DNA of 64,000 bases from contig NZ_JACYTQ010000005.1 of assembly GCF_014841125.1 (NCBI RefSeq), positions 1-64,000 on the forward strand. The letters run 5' to 3'. Numbering within the stretch: the stretch's first letter is position 1; the number at the start of each line of letters is the position of its first letter. The position numbers and the translations under genes were made by a program. A model generated the notes under the pieces. The model made no database searches, was not told where the DNA came from, and saw nothing but the letters and a program-made list of their open reading frames with translations. The stretch comes from Echinicola arenosa. GTDB taxonomy: Bacteria > Bacteroidota > Bacteroidia > Cytophagales > Cyclobacteriaceae. Below are positions 35,375 through 45,036 of the stretch, piece by piece.

Positions 35375-35902
35375 CTATCTGTAGTGTTTTCTTGTAAATT
35401 CCAGTTTGGTGTCGAACTCTTTATTTCCATGTAAATCCTTCCTAACTGTAATTTCAATCTCGTAAGAAATATTATACACTCCTAGTAAACGATCCAATCT
35501 TTCCTTTTTCTCCCTTGCAACGGCCATATCCCTCTTGTATTTGTAGACAGGACCTGTGGCAAGAGGTAGTACCAAAAAACCTATTCCTCCTATAATAAAA
35601 GGAACTGTTGCAACAATTCCTTTGTCCCAGGCCATTGTCCCATACCAAAAGCCAGCAGCCAAAAAGGCAATAGCAATAAGTAGGAAAACAATCAAATTCC
35701 CAATGGTCAAAGCCTTGGAAGATTTGACCAAATGGTGTTCAATATTTATATCACGAATCAGCTGTTTGTATTTTTCATCAAACTTTATTTCAGCACATTT
35801 CTTTTTAAAATCAGGTTTTGATTGGGTTATTCCACAAAAAAATCCTTTTTCAATATCATATTGACTGTAGTCACAAAGTTTGCAGTGCTGTGCTAAATTC
35901 AT
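35375..35902 (-). CDS. Membrane protein with N-terminal four-cysteine motif, function unknown
   Basis: 175 residues. The N-terminus holds Cys7-x2-Cys10, Cys23 and Cys36, spaced like a small zinc-binding or redox site (CKLC...FFCGITQSKPDFKKKC). Two transmembrane segments follow (about 65-88 and 96-116), then a basic cytoplasmic-looking tail with VYNISYEIEITVRKD. I do not recognise the family. Transcribed on the minus strand upstream of the CrtO-like membrane protein gene (66-bp gap), so the two may form an operon. Confidence 0.65.
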   Translation of the reverse strand: MNLAQHCKLCDYSQYDIEKGFFCGITQSKPDFKKKCAEIKFDEKYKQLIRDINIEHHLVKSSKALTIGNLIVFLLIAIAFLAAGFWYGTMAWDKGIVATVPFIIGGIGFLVLPLATGPVYKYKRDMAVAREKKERLDRLLGVYNISYEIEITVRKDLHGNKEFDTKLEFTRKHYR

Positions 35903-36078
35903 TTTAAAAATAATCTACTTATGTTAATTTGACTAATTGACTAAGATAAATCAAAAAGTAGCATTTTGTTTGACCATTAAACAAAATATATAAATCCATT
36001 TGTCTCCTTTCTACAGGGAAGAGACAAACAAATGTAATTCAAAACTCACTACTGATTATTCAGGACTAATTAATCAAA

Positions 36079-36123
36079 AAAACATTTGCTTGCTCCTGAT
36101 ATTGGAGGCAAGCAAAATGTTTT
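36079..36123 (-). terminator. Terminator of the DinB-family gene
   Basis: Long stem AAAACATTTGCTTGC / GCAAGCAAAATGTTTT (one bulged A) plus TCC/GGA inner pairs, followed by a T-run on the minus strand, 40 bp beyond the stop at 36164. Confidence 0.85.
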
Positions 36124-36163
36124 AACTCAAGACTAATTACTTAATACTCATTACTCCTGCAAA

Positions 36164-36667
36164 TTACCTCTCCCAGAAAAATGGAGGTTCAATGCCCAAA
36201 GACCTCAAATACACATAGCCTTGTGCCCTATGGTGAATTTCATTATCAACAAAATAGAGCAAGGTATTGTAATTGGTATTTTCATATTGACCAAATGCTA
36301 TTTCTACCTTTTGGAACCTATCAGAAGTAATTTTAGGCCATGTTTCATCAATAATTTGGGTTACCTTATCCCATAGTTCCAAAAGTCCTTCCTTCGTTTT
36401 TGGCATCGATTTGGAATGATCAAACTCCTCTACTTTCTCCCAATTACCTGTGGCCAAGCCCTCTACACCTGGCACTGCTATGTCGATCATTTCCATGGCC
36501 AAATCTGCAAAGGATCTCATTCCACCGATACTATAGCTGAAAAGTTTTTCCTCGGGAAAAGCTTCAATTACCCTCCTGGTCAAATTTCTGTGGCCTTGCC
36601 AGTGTTTCAACATGGCTTCTGTGGAAATAAATAATGATTGCTCTACTGTAACTGATTGCGTTTTCAT
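36164..36667 (-). CDS. DinB family four-helix protein
   Basis: 167 residues, cytoplasmic. Pattern of a DinB/YfiT four-helix bundle: helix 1 with MLKHWQGHRNLTRRVIEAFP, helix 2 RSFADLAMEMIDIA, and the final helix with EIHHRAQGYVYLRSLGIEPP. The His-His of the last helix is present, but the His normally seen in the second helix (where metal is bound) is replaced by acidic/hydrophobic residues, so metal binding may be altered. Related proteins include thiol-dependent transferases. Single gene with its own terminator. Confidence 0.8.
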   Translation of the reverse strand: MKTQSVTVEQSLFISTEAMLKHWQGHRNLTRRVIEAFPEEKLFSYSIGGMRSFADLAMEMIDIAVPGVEGLATGNWEKVEEFDHSKSMPKTKEGLLELWDKVTQIIDETWPKITSDRFQKVEIAFGQYENTNYNTLLYFVDNEIHHRAQGYVYLRSLGIEPPFFWER

Positions 36668-36796
36668 AATGATGTTGTTAAAAGATTTAAAATCAAGATC
36701 TATTACAAAGAAAACATCACACAGTGACAGCCCTATGTCAGTAGGGATTAAGAATTTTTAATGGTTGAAAAATTATTGGAAAACCGCTCTTTTAAA

Positions 36797-37639
36797 TCAC
36801 TTCCCAAACATCACCGAGGTCATGGTCAAGGATCCCCCAACCACCTTATCATTAAAGAATTGGGGCTCATCTTGACTTCCTTTTAGCCCCAAGATATACA
36901 GCAAAGGAATATAGTGGTCTGGTGTTGGAATGGCCAGCTGAGCTGATTTTCCTAATCTCTCGTATTGAATTAAAGCGCTGTGATCTCCTTCCAAAATCAA
37001 ACTCTTAAACGTATCATTCATCTCTATTGCCCAATCATAACCGTATTCTGGCTCGTTTAATTTGTTCCATGCAACCATTCTTAGGTTATGGACCATATTA
37101 CCACTTCCGATGATCAACACCCCTTTTTTTCTTAGCTGATACAGTTCTCGGGCCAACTCATAATGATATTTTGGAGATTGGTAATAGTCTATACTCAACT
37201 GCAAAACAGGAATATTTGCTGCTGGATACATATGGCGAACAACCGTCCAAGTGCCATGATCCAAGCCCCACTCATGATCCAAATCTATTTTTGTAGATTG
37301 AACTTGATTTGCCGTAAACTCTGCCAAATCAGGGTCTCCAGGTGCCGGGTACTGAACATCAAAAAGGGCCTGGGGAAAACCACCAAAATCATGAATGGTT
37401 TTAGGAAAATCCATCGCCGTAATTCTTGTCCCCTTGCTCAGCCAATGAGCCGATATAACCAAGACTGCTTTTGGGGTCGGAATCTCCTGCCCTAACCTAC
37501 TCCAATAATCATTAAATGTATTGCTTTCAATACCGTTCATCGGTGAACCATGTCCGATAAAAAGAACCGGCATCAACTGGCCATTTTCATCGAGTGTGTC
37601 GGTAAAGTACTTAAAGTCAGATAAATTTTTCATGATCAA
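36797..37639 (-). CDS. ygiD: 4,5-DOPA-extradiol-dioxygenase-like protein (YgiD, LigB family)
   Basis: 280 residues, the family's normal length. Metal-site residues are His30 (VLFIGHGSPMN) and His65 (VISAHWLS), with the further family blocks HEWGLDHGTWTVVRHMYP (about 122-139) and IIGSGNMVHNLR (about 175-186). LigB-type enzymes open catechol rings at an extradiol bond using a metal centre; bacterial YgiD accepts DOPA in vitro but its natural substrate is unclear. Start chosen at MIMK (37639); the Met two codons later is equally possible. Single gene. Confidence 0.9.
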   Translation of the reverse strand: MIMKNLSDFKYFTDTLDENGQLMPVLFIGHGSPMNGIESNTFNDYWSRLGQEIPTPKAVLVISAHWLSKGTRITAMDFPKTIHDFGGFPQALFDVQYPAPGDPDLAEFTANQVQSTKIDLDHEWGLDHGTWTVVRHMYPAANIPVLQLSIDYYQSPKYHYELARELYQLRKKGVLIIGSGNMVHNLRMVAWNKLNEPEYGYDWAIEMNDTFKSLILEGDHSALIQYERLGKSAQLAIPTPDHYIPLLYILGLKGSQDEPQFFNDKVVGGSLTMTSVMFGK

Positions 37640-37939
37640 TGTTAAATATCCTTTAGGAAATCATTGGGACCTATCCATTTCTACATCTAGACAAACGGTA
37701 ATATTTCATAAACCAAAATTACTTTAAATGATTTATATGAATGGTAATACCTTGATGTCATATTTCAAACAAATTATCCATCAGAAAATTCCCCTAATAC
37801 GTGTATATACAAATATTTTTTCTTCTTTGAATTAATTATATTTACTAAATAGTTAAAAACCTCATTTTCAGAAACTATAGTTAACCAACTTTTATCTTAG
37901 CACGCCATTATAATTTTAATTTACCCAAAATAAAAAGCT
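37640..37939. other. Divergent intergenic region
   Basis: 300 bp, AT-rich, between ygiD and a plus-strand gene of unknown function. Nothing but AT-rich DNA is recognised; no exact TAnnTTTG box was found for the plus strand. Confidence 0.4.
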
Positions 37940-38986
37940 ATGGAAAAGGAAAAAAGAGCTTCCATTTTGTCAGAAATTAGTGACTGGCTCAAACTTTTAG
38001 GCCTGGTGGTTTTGGTCGGAGAAGCCATCATCATTTTGGCAATGAACCTGACTCCAAAAGATCACCCGATGTCGAGTTGGTATCCGGTTTTTATGTTGAT
38101 CTTTTTAGTCATCATCGTAATAGGCGTTTTTATCGATCGCTACCACCAAAGAAATTCAGACACCACCAAAGAAGAAATTAAGTTTGGCTCCAAGGTTATT
38201 GATATAGACACCCACAAACCACCTACTGCACCTGCTCCGGAAAACACAGAGCTGAATTTCGTGGACAACAAACTGGGGTTTTCTTTAAAACGCCCCCAAC
38301 TCAAAAACTGGAAAGATCCGTTGTACCTCAGCAATAAAGAATACCTATTGAAATTAGGAGCAATACAAGAAGAGCAGTGGCCCACAATTGAAGCCAACAG
38401 CTCCTTGATGCCCTTTGGAAATATGTTGATCCAATCAGAAACAGTGATGTTTGAGTATGGAGAGCCTTTAGAAATCAATTTTACAGATGCCTCCACCACA
38501 GATATGATCGAAAAATACATCATTAGGCTTTCTGAATTTCAAAAGGCCAATGACGGAAATCCTCTCACCGAAGAAGAACAACAAAAGCTCCGGTATGACT
38601 TGTTTTATGGACAGCTTCAAGTCCAGAACATGATGTTTTCCAATAGCTTTATCATCCAGGTAATGGACAAGAAAAAAAGTCTCGATACGCTTTTTGAGCC
38701 AAATTTACCCAACCTATATAATTCCATTCAAAAAACACTCGGCGAGGGGTTGGATCAACTTGTCAGCGGAAAAGACTCTATCCTTTGGAGCTCTACCAAT
38801 TCAATTAAAAACATTGCCATCAGTGGAGAAACACAACACATCTCTATCTATAGGATGAACCGATTATTTGAAAATGAGAAGCACTTCTACCAATTGCAAA
38901 TCCAATGGAGTCCTCAATCTAAAGCAGCCATTAGCATTTGGGAAGAACTTAAAGAAATGTTCGAGACCTTTAAACTTATAGAATAA
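37940..38986 (+). CDS. Hypothetical membrane-anchored protein
   Basis: 348 residues. Two closely spaced transmembrane segments near the N-terminus (about 18-36 and 47-66, forming a hairpin), then a Pro/Thr linker and a large soluble domain (about 90-348) of mixed alpha/beta character with LGFSLKRPQLKNWKDPLYL near its start. N- and C-termini would be on the same, probably cytoplasmic, side. I do not recognise the family; no catalytic motif stands out. The 2H phosphoesterase gene follows 58 bp downstream on the same strand. Confidence 0.7.
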   Translation: MEKEKRASILSEISDWLKLLGLVVLVGEAIIILAMNLTPKDHPMSSWYPVFMLIFLVIIVIGVFIDRYHQRNSDTTKEEIKFGSKVIDIDTHKPPTAPAPENTELNFVDNKLGFSLKRPQLKNWKDPLYLSNKEYLLKLGAIQEEQWPTIEANSSLMPFGNMLIQSETVMFEYGEPLEINFTDASTTDMIEKYIIRLSEFQKANDGNPLTEEEQQKLRYDLFYGQLQVQNMMFSNSFIIQVMDKKKSLDTLFEPNLPNLYNSIQKTLGEGLDQLVSGKDSILWSSTNSIKNIAISGETQHISIYRMNRLFENEKHFYQLQIQWSPQSKAAISIWEELKEMFETFKLIE

Positions 38987-39044
38987 ATTATTTCACTTAC
39001 CTTTTGGATTGAAATCAATCTAGCAATTCGGAAAGTGGACCATT

Positions 39045-39725
39045 ATGGATTTGAACAAACATTACGACCAACTTTTTGAAAATTCCCTGATCAAAGTCAA
39101 AACTGACCAATATGAGATCGATAAGCAAATACAATCCCCGTCCGACAGTCGCAGGGGATTAACCTTGCTTGCCCGACCAAGTTTGGAAACCAAAGGTCAG
39201 ATCCAAAAGTTTTTAGTTATTTTAAAAGGTCTGGAACCAGATCAATACTACTACCCGGATTCAGATCTTCATATGACCGTATTGTCCATTATTTCCTGCT
39301 ACGTTGGGTTTGAACTTAAAAATATTCGCGTTCCAGATTATATTGAATTAGTACAAAAAAGTCTGAAAGGTGTTCAGCCATTTAAGATTAAACTTAAGGG
39401 GGGTACCTTTAGTCCAGCAGGAATTTTGGTTAAAGGCTACCCTGAAAACAATACCTTACAGCAGCTTAGAAATCAGTTACGTGATAATTTTAAAGGTGCT
39501 GACCTAGAACAAAGTCTGGACAAAAGGTACGCCATACAAACAGCCCATTCTACCATTATGCGCTTCTCTTCTCCGCTTCTGCGTAAAGAGCAACTCATTG
39601 CTAAGATCGAGCAATACAAGGATCATGATTTCGGAAGTTTCACGGTTGATTCTCTGGAATTGGTATACAATGATTGGTACCAAAGGGATAGCAAAGTAAA
39701 GTTACTGACAAAGCTTTTAATTTAG
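39045..39725 (+). CDS. 2H phosphoesterase superfamily protein (2'-5' RNA ligase-like)
   Basis: 226 residues, cytoplasmic. Two HxT motifs define the fold: LHMTVLS (about residues 76-82) and AHSTIMRF (about 168-175). Superfamily members cleave or ligate 2',5'/cyclic phosphodiesters in RNA or nucleotides. Its stop lies 3 bp from the stop of the converging lipoprotein gene, with no clear terminator between them. May be co-transcribed with the membrane protein gene at 37940. Confidence 0.8.
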   Translation: MDLNKHYDQLFENSLIKVKTDQYEIDKQIQSPSDSRRGLTLLARPSLETKGQIQKFLVILKGLEPDQYYYPDSDLHMTVLSIISCYVGFELKNIRVPDYIELVQKSLKGVQPFKIKLKGGTFSPAGILVKGYPENNTLQQLRNQLRDNFKGADLEQSLDKRYAIQTAHSTIMRFSSPLLRKEQLIAKIEQYKDHDFGSFTVDSLELVYNDWYQRDSKVKLLTKLLI

Positions 39726-39728
39726 CTT

Positions 39729-41150
39729 TTAGCTAGCTTCTTGAGCGCAAGGACTTAACTTCCCTTCTTCATTCAACTGATAAAATAAATCTGTACTTGC
39801 CTCCTCAGATACTACATTGGCATAGATCAAATAGCCATTGTCATTCTTTATTGCAGCGATCCCTGATACCCAACTTCCATCCGCTCCATTATTCTTCCAT
39901 TCCCATTTGATATCTCCATTTGAGTCTATTAAGATTACACGGCAAGTAATAAGATTATCATTATGAGCTTCTCCCCATCCTGTCAATAGCGCATCTCCAT
40001 TTTCCAAGATATTAACATCTATCAATTGAACATCCCTATATCTACCATTAGAGCTATATACCTTTTTGGTAATTAATTCCCCCTCTACAGAGTATCGATT
40101 TAATGCCCAAGAATATTTATTAGCAGGGTTCTTACCCGTAAACACCCATATTTCTCCACTCTTACTTACTTGAACCATTCGGTAATGAGAAAACTCCCTA
40201 TGATCGTGAACCTTTATTTTCCAAGACTCTTCTTTTAAATCCTGATCTACTTTGGAGAGATAAACTCCATCATTGTTATAAAGCTTGAAGACCTCTCCCG
40301 ATTTTCCAATTGCCATGCCCAATATTGGCTGATCTAAATTTGCTTGGTACAATTCATTTCCAAATTGATCCAACTTCATCAGGTTTACTACCCTACCATC
40401 TTCTTCATTTTCAGCCACGCCGGAACTTAGGACATGAATAACACCACCATTATCAATATAAATATCCTGAATGCTTCTATCAACCATCAATTTTTCCCAA
40501 TTTATATTTCCCAACTTATCAATTTTCCTCACCACCCCTTGAATCTGACTGTTAACAATCGTCATTCCTCCAACAAACAGGTGCTCTTTAAATTTTACTG
40601 CTGTTTCATAAAAACCAGCTCCTTCTTCAGAAAGCACGAAAGACTCTTTCCCTGAGTCATTTCCAAGAAAAATCTTTAATTCGGAGTTGTTATCATATTT
40701 TTTTTGGGTATTGGAAAAGGCAATCCCTTCCCCAAACGGAACCAAAAAACCCTTTCCTCCAATCAGTAAGTTTGAAAACTTATTTGCAAAAATGATTTGA
40801 TCCTCCAAGGAATTTGCATCAAGTTGCAAAACTGCCTCTCTAAAGTCACCCTCTTGCCCTAGATTGGCTCTAACTGATATTTGAACACTTTCTTCAAGTG
40901 ATACAGGAGCTGTATACACCCCATTCTCATCAATCAAACCAATTGATGGTTCTATACTAAAATGAACCTTTTCAGAATTGATTATAGAGTCTCCAGAACT
41001 AAGATAAAACGTGATGCTTTCTCCTAAGCAAAGGATATTTTTATTAGTGACCAATTCGAACTTTTCAGGAATTGACACACCAAATTCATCCTCGCCGTTA
41101 CAACCAAATAAAAATACGAATAACACAAAATAGAGGCTAAGTATACGCAT
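39729..41150 (-). CDS. Lipoprotein with predicted beta-propeller-like repeats
   Basis: 473 residues from the ATG at 41150, giving a proper lipoprotein signal, MRILSLYFVLFVFLFG then Cys17; an upstream in-frame TTG (41174) is rejected. After an Ig-like segment (about 30-110, ending in ISVRANLGQ) the sequence shows repeated blocks of about 45-50 residues with patterns such as KIDKLGNINWEKL, KLDQFGNELYQ and LIDSNGDIKWEW, typical of a beta-propeller. Probably a surface or periplasmic binding protein. Function unknown; no operon partner. Confidence 0.7.
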   Translation of the reverse strand: MRILSLYFVLFVFLFGCNGEDEFGVSIPEKFELVTNKNILCLGESITFYLSSGDSIINSEKVHFSIEPSIGLIDENGVYTAPVSLEESVQISVRANLGQEGDFREAVLQLDANSLEDQIIFANKFSNLLIGGKGFLVPFGEGIAFSNTQKKYDNNSELKIFLGNDSGKESFVLSEEGAGFYETAVKFKEHLFVGGMTIVNSQIQGVVRKIDKLGNINWEKLMVDRSIQDIYIDNGGVIHVLSSGVAENEEDGRVVNLMKLDQFGNELYQANLDQPILGMAIGKSGEVFKLYNNDGVYLSKVDQDLKEESWKIKVHDHREFSHYRMVQVSKSGEIWVFTGKNPANKYSWALNRYSVEGELITKKVYSSNGRYRDVQLIDVNILENGDALLTGWGEAHNDNLITCRVILIDSNGDIKWEWKNNGADGSWVSGIAAIKNDNGYLIYANVVSEEASTDLFYQLNEEGKLSPCAQEAS

Positions 41151-41397
41151 ATGGCAAGTATTTATATCAAACAAATCATATAAATATAATTACATTCTAT
41201 ATAACTACACTAATAATAATATTAAATTCAGATCAAATACTACATCTTTAAACAAATCACTGATTAACAATAATTTAATATCGAAATACCTGAAACACGG
41301 TATTTAATTTGGACTGTTTATTTTGTAAATTGCTTTGACAAAAGCACCAACTTTTCTGATTTTCACACATACTCTTTTCACTTCAACGCAAAATATC

Positions 41398-42426
41398 ATG
41401 CCCAATCTAAGAGAACTCAGTCTGGTTACTTTCAACCTTTACAACCTCAACCTTCCAGGGAAGCCCATGTACCGTGATTATGATGGCTGGACCACTGAAC
41501 AATACACCAAAAAAATCATTTGGACCGCTAATATTTTGAAAGCAACCCAAGCAGATATTTTTGGGTTTCAGGAACTTTGGAATGTTGATGCCTTAAAAGA
41601 AGCATTTGCACTTACAGGCTTGGAGGCAGACTATGACCTACTCAGTCCTCCAGACCATGGCGGAAATAAAATTGTCTGTGCTGCGGCTGTAAGAAAAGGT
41701 CTATTGGAAGGTGAACCAGAATGGATCACCGACTTTCCAGATAAATTCACCCTAGAAAGCTCAGGTGATGATGCCCAAACACCTGACATAAGTGTCAATA
41801 TCCATAGCTTTTCCAGACCAGTTCTTAGCTTTAAAGTAAAGATCAGGGAAGACCGTGACCCAGTATCCATTTTTGTTTCCCACTTTAAATCCAAAGCCCC
41901 CACTGCTGTTTATCGAGAGGGCTGGTACCGGGACGACTACGACTATTATATTAACCATAATGAAAGCTTGGGAGCCACCCTTTCAACCATCAGAAGGACC
42001 GCGGAGGCCTGTGCCATGCGGATGATCATTGTGGACAAAACCAAGGGTAATGATTTGCCCGTCATCGTCATTGGAGATATGAATGACGCCCAGCTCAGTA
42101 ACACCATCAATATTGTGACCGGACAACCTCGCTATCTTCAGGGCCTATCCACTGGTGGCGGTGATGCTGACTTATACTCTGTCGCCACTTTGCAGGAATA
42201 CAGAAGCTTAAGGGATGTTTATTATACCCATATCCACCAAGAGATCCGGGAATCTTTGGACCATATCTTGGTTTCACAAGAATTCTATGACAATTCTAAA
42301 AAAAGAGTTTGGGTCTTTAAAGAGATGCAAATCTTCAATGACCATTTGGTCGATGAAGACCACAAAGAAACAGGCACCTCAGATCACGGTGTGGTAAAGG
42401 CCATTTTTAAGTATAAACCTGCTTGA
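41398..42426 (+). CDS. Endonuclease/exonuclease/phosphatase (EEP) family protein, cytoplasmic
   Basis: 342 residues from ATG 41398, without a signal peptide. EEP motifs: LVTFNLYNLN (9-18), IFGFQEL (metal Glu about 60), VSHFKSK, VIGDMNDAQ and the final SDHGVVKAIF. The middle part is longer than in typical DNA-repair nucleases. A hydrolase of phosphodiesters or phosphomonoesters; substrate unknown. The TTG-initiated extension from 41335 has no support. Stops 12 bp from a converging gene. Confidence 0.85.
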   Translation: MPNLRELSLVTFNLYNLNLPGKPMYRDYDGWTTEQYTKKIIWTANILKATQADIFGFQELWNVDALKEAFALTGLEADYDLLSPPDHGGNKIVCAAAVRKGLLEGEPEWITDFPDKFTLESSGDDAQTPDISVNIHSFSRPVLSFKVKIREDRDPVSIFVSHFKSKAPTAVYREGWYRDDYDYYINHNESLGATLSTIRRTAEACAMRMIIVDKTKGNDLPVIVIGDMNDAQLSNTINIVTGQPRYLQGLSTGGGDADLYSVATLQEYRSLRDVYYTHIHQEIRESLDHILVSQEFYDNSKKRVWVFKEMQIFNDHLVDEDHKETGTSDHGVVKAIFKYKPA

Positions 42427-42437
42427 AAGAAGTTATT

Positions 42438-43193
42438 TCAATTAATATTTATCCATTCAGGTCTAATTCCTCTAAATATTCGAATAGTACCTATACTCGC
42501 CAACTCTCTATTGGGGTCATTCCCTTTATCCAACATGATCATGCATTTTGTAACTTCACTTAATCTGGGCTCTTCATTATTTACAAACTCAAATGTCCCT
42601 GATATTATCCAAATAGCTTTGTAAGTTAGATTACCATAAGAACCATTTTCCACTCTATAGAAAATGGTGAAATTACTTCCGTCACCTGAGGCTATCCCTT
42701 CTCCACTACCTTGATCAAAACCATAAGGATATTCAGGAAAGTCTTCGTTTTCTATTGAAACGTAACCACTCTCAACATCTAATACTTCATTCTGATCTTT
42801 TAAAATAAATAAATATTCTATATTCTTTCCAAAAACAGAATCAGCATAGGAAGGGTACTTTTCATCATAAATACAATCATTCTGCATTTCGAAAATCAAA
42901 CCAGTTTTAGGCCCATCCGGATTATCAAATATGAGGCTTTGATAAATAAAAGGAGGATTTTGCCCTTGATATATTTTCATTCCGTTTCGTTGAATGCGGT
43001 CTAAAAATGGTTCTAGACTTCCTGTTATTTCCATCACTTCACCAGTAAAAAAATCATCAGCAACCTCCTGAGGCAAATCGTAATTGATCAGTTCATTGGA
43101 AGGAATCTCATTATCCAAATCACAGCCTAGCAAACAGCTGGCCATGGCCAATTGCAGCATCATCCATTTTGTAGAAATCAATATGTTTTTCAT
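42438..43193 (-). CDS. Hypothetical lipoprotein
   Basis: 251 residues; signal with lipobox SCLLGC (Cys24). The mature part is acidic with many aromatic residues (GYVSIENEDFPEYPYGFDQG) and looks all-beta. No known domain recognised. Located downstream of the membrane protein gene at 43263-43853 (69-bp gap, same strand), so it could be the third gene of that unit. Confidence 0.65.
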   Translation of the reverse strand: MKNILISTKWMMLQLAMASCLLGCDLDNEIPSNELINYDLPQEVADDFFTGEVMEITGSLEPFLDRIQRNGMKIYQGQNPPFIYQSLIFDNPDGPKTGLIFEMQNDCIYDEKYPSYADSVFGKNIEYLFILKDQNEVLDVESGYVSIENEDFPEYPYGFDQGSGEGIASGDGSNFTIFYRVENGSYGNLTYKAIWIISGTFEFVNNEEPRLSEVTKCMIMLDKGNDPNRELASIGTIRIFRGIRPEWININ

Positions 43194-43262
43194 ACCATAT
43201 GGCTTTAGGATATTTTATCATTTTTTGAGAAATTCAAACTTTGCTTCCTCAAACTAAGACCT

Positions 43263-43853
43263 TTAAACTGTCTCTATCATTTTACTCGTGGTTTTACCAT
43301 ACTTGCCCATCAGTACTTCTATCAGGATAGAAACCAATGCCACAAAGAATATGATGATCAAAGAATAAGTGGTAAGCAATCTCATCCAATTTCTATTGAT
43401 AGATTCCTGTGTCCATACCTTATCTCTTTCTTCAGGAGAACCAAAGCCCTCACTGATCAGGTCTTCATCAGACTCTACATAGGGATTCTCTTCTTTAAAC
43501 TTCTTGGCCACATTGGTATATTCACTTCCTTTGATATAATAGCTCACCTTATCTTCAAAATCACTGTAGGAGAAAGTACCTTCAATAAAAAATTTGGTAT
43601 GCAAAAACAAAGTCGCCACCAGACCTACAAAGAGAATTACACAAACCACTTTGATTGTATTTTTCATTTTTGTACTCCATCTTCCCTTGAGCATAAATGA
43701 CACCATCAGATTCACCACAAGTCCAATGATACTCGCCAATGCTGTATAATACAGTGTCATTTCTTCAATGGCCAGCAACTGAGAAATTGCTCCTCCAAAA
43801 AGACCAAAAAGCACTCCCAAAAGGGCAGCCCGGTATTTTAGTAATTTAATCAT
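43263..43853 (-). CDS. Hypothetical membrane protein
   Basis: 196 residues from ATG 43853. Four transmembrane segments (about 7-26, 32-52, 65-85 and 165-187) with a charged loop (about 90-160) between the third and fourth. Not recognised. The chosen ATG overlaps the stop region of the upstream gene by 8 nt, indicating translational coupling; an in-frame TTG (43874) would overlap by 29 nt and is unlikely. Confidence 0.7.
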   Translation of the reverse strand: MIKLLKYRAALLGVLFGLFGGAISQLLAIEEMTLYYTALASIIGLVVNLMVSFMLKGRWSTKMKNTIKVVCVILFVGLVATLFLHTKFFIEGTFSYSDFEDKVSYYIKGSEYTNVAKKFKEENPYVESDEDLISEGFGSPEERDKVWTQESINRNWMRLLTTYSLIIIFFVALVSILIEVLMGKYGKTTSKMIETV

Positions 43854-45036
43854 TGGACAAGTACAATGGTACAATGATCATTTCGTCCTCATTGATAAGC
43901 TGAGGATTTTTGAACACTACTTTAAAATCAATTAAAGGGTCTTGTATCGAAACTGGTATTCCGCTAAAATCCTCCACAATGATGTACATTTTTGCCGGTG
44001 GCAAAGCCGCTACTGCATAGGTAGCAGGGTCTCTGAGGGTATGATAGGCACTTGGAATATCTTTGAGAGCAGGCAACACATATTTCACTTTGTATTTTCC
44101 CTCTACCTCTGGCCCTTTAGTGATTAATTCTCCCGCTTCATTGATTTTATAAACAGCAAATGCGAAGTCCTTGGAAATACCTTCAACAACAGAAGAGGCC
44201 TCCACCGAATTAGAAACTTTTACCTTTCGAACAGAAACCTCTTCGACAGACGCCAGAAATATCAGGTTCTTATTCAGGTCCACAGGAAAATCGTGGTTTA
44301 ATGAAAGAGTCCTTACATCATTCAAAAGCTCCGTTAGGTTATCTGATATGCTTTGCATTAACATCAGTTGCTTTTGATCAGCGCTTTTTGCTAAAACCAC
44401 TTCATCCAGGGTCTGGTTGAAAACACGAAGGAGATCATAAACCATTTGGTCGAAAATGGTTCTTGAAGTCAAATCCTTCCAACCTGCAGTAGTCAATTGC
44501 TGATTAACCTGATTTGTTATAACCTGAACGCTGGCCATATTCCCTGCAGCTTCTAACTTTTCCAAAGCTTCCTTCGAAGTTTCAAATTGATCCATTTCTC
44601 TATTCAGATCGGTAGCCAAAGCTACTTCATCTCCTGATATTAAAGCAGGCCTTATCTCTTCATCTAAAACAGGAAATTCTGGCAGCTTCAACTTACTTTT
44701 CTTAGGGATTTCCTGCTGATTATTTAAAGAAGGATTGAGCTTGTACATTAAATTCAAGGCATCAGAAGTAGGCAAAATATTATGGGTCAGCAAATATTCT
44801 GGTAGATAAGCCGCTACAGGGATTTTTGCTCCTTTTGATTTGACAATAGCATAAGAAGCCGCCCCAACAGCGATTCCGCCAACTATAAATACCACAGGGT
44901 TGATCCCCTTATCTTCTGATTCTATTGGTGCAGAACCGCCTGTTGGAGGACGTTGCGCCATTGCCTGAAAATTACTGCTCACACAGATAACAAAGCTCAG
45001 AAAGAATAAAAACAATCGATGGGACAGTTGAAACAT
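43846..45036 (-). CDS. Secreted protein with N-terminal membrane segment and LysM-like stretch
   Basis: 396 residues. Signal peptide ending at AMAQ (about 27), a Gly-rich possible membrane segment (about 47-64, NPVVFIVGGIAVGAASYAIV), and a stretch about 75-118 (LTHNILPTSDALNLMYKLNP...IPKKSKLKLP) that resembles a LysM fold, the peptidoglycan-binding module; the match is by eye only. The rest is helical (140-265), then beta-rich. Function unknown; the 3' end overlaps the next gene by 8 nt. A structural or cell-wall-linked role is a guess. Confidence 0.65.
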   Translation of the reverse strand: MFQLSHRLFLFFLSFVICVSSNFQAMAQRPPTGGSAPIESEDKGINPVVFIVGGIAVGAASYAIVKSKGAKIPVAAYLPEYLLTHNILPTSDALNLMYKLNPSLNNQQEIPKKSKLKLPEFPVLDEEIRPALISGDEVALATDLNREMDQFETSKEALEKLEAAGNMASVQVITNQVNQQLTTAGWKDLTSRTIFDQMVYDLLRVFNQTLDEVVLAKSADQKQLMLMQSISDNLTELLNDVRTLSLNHDFPVDLNKNLIFLASVEEVSVRKVKVSNSVEASSVVEGISKDFAFAVYKINEAGELITKGPEVEGKYKVKYVLPALKDIPSAYHTLRDPATYAVAALPPAKMYIIVEDFSGIPVSIQDPLIDFKVVFKNPQLINEDEMIIVPLYLSND

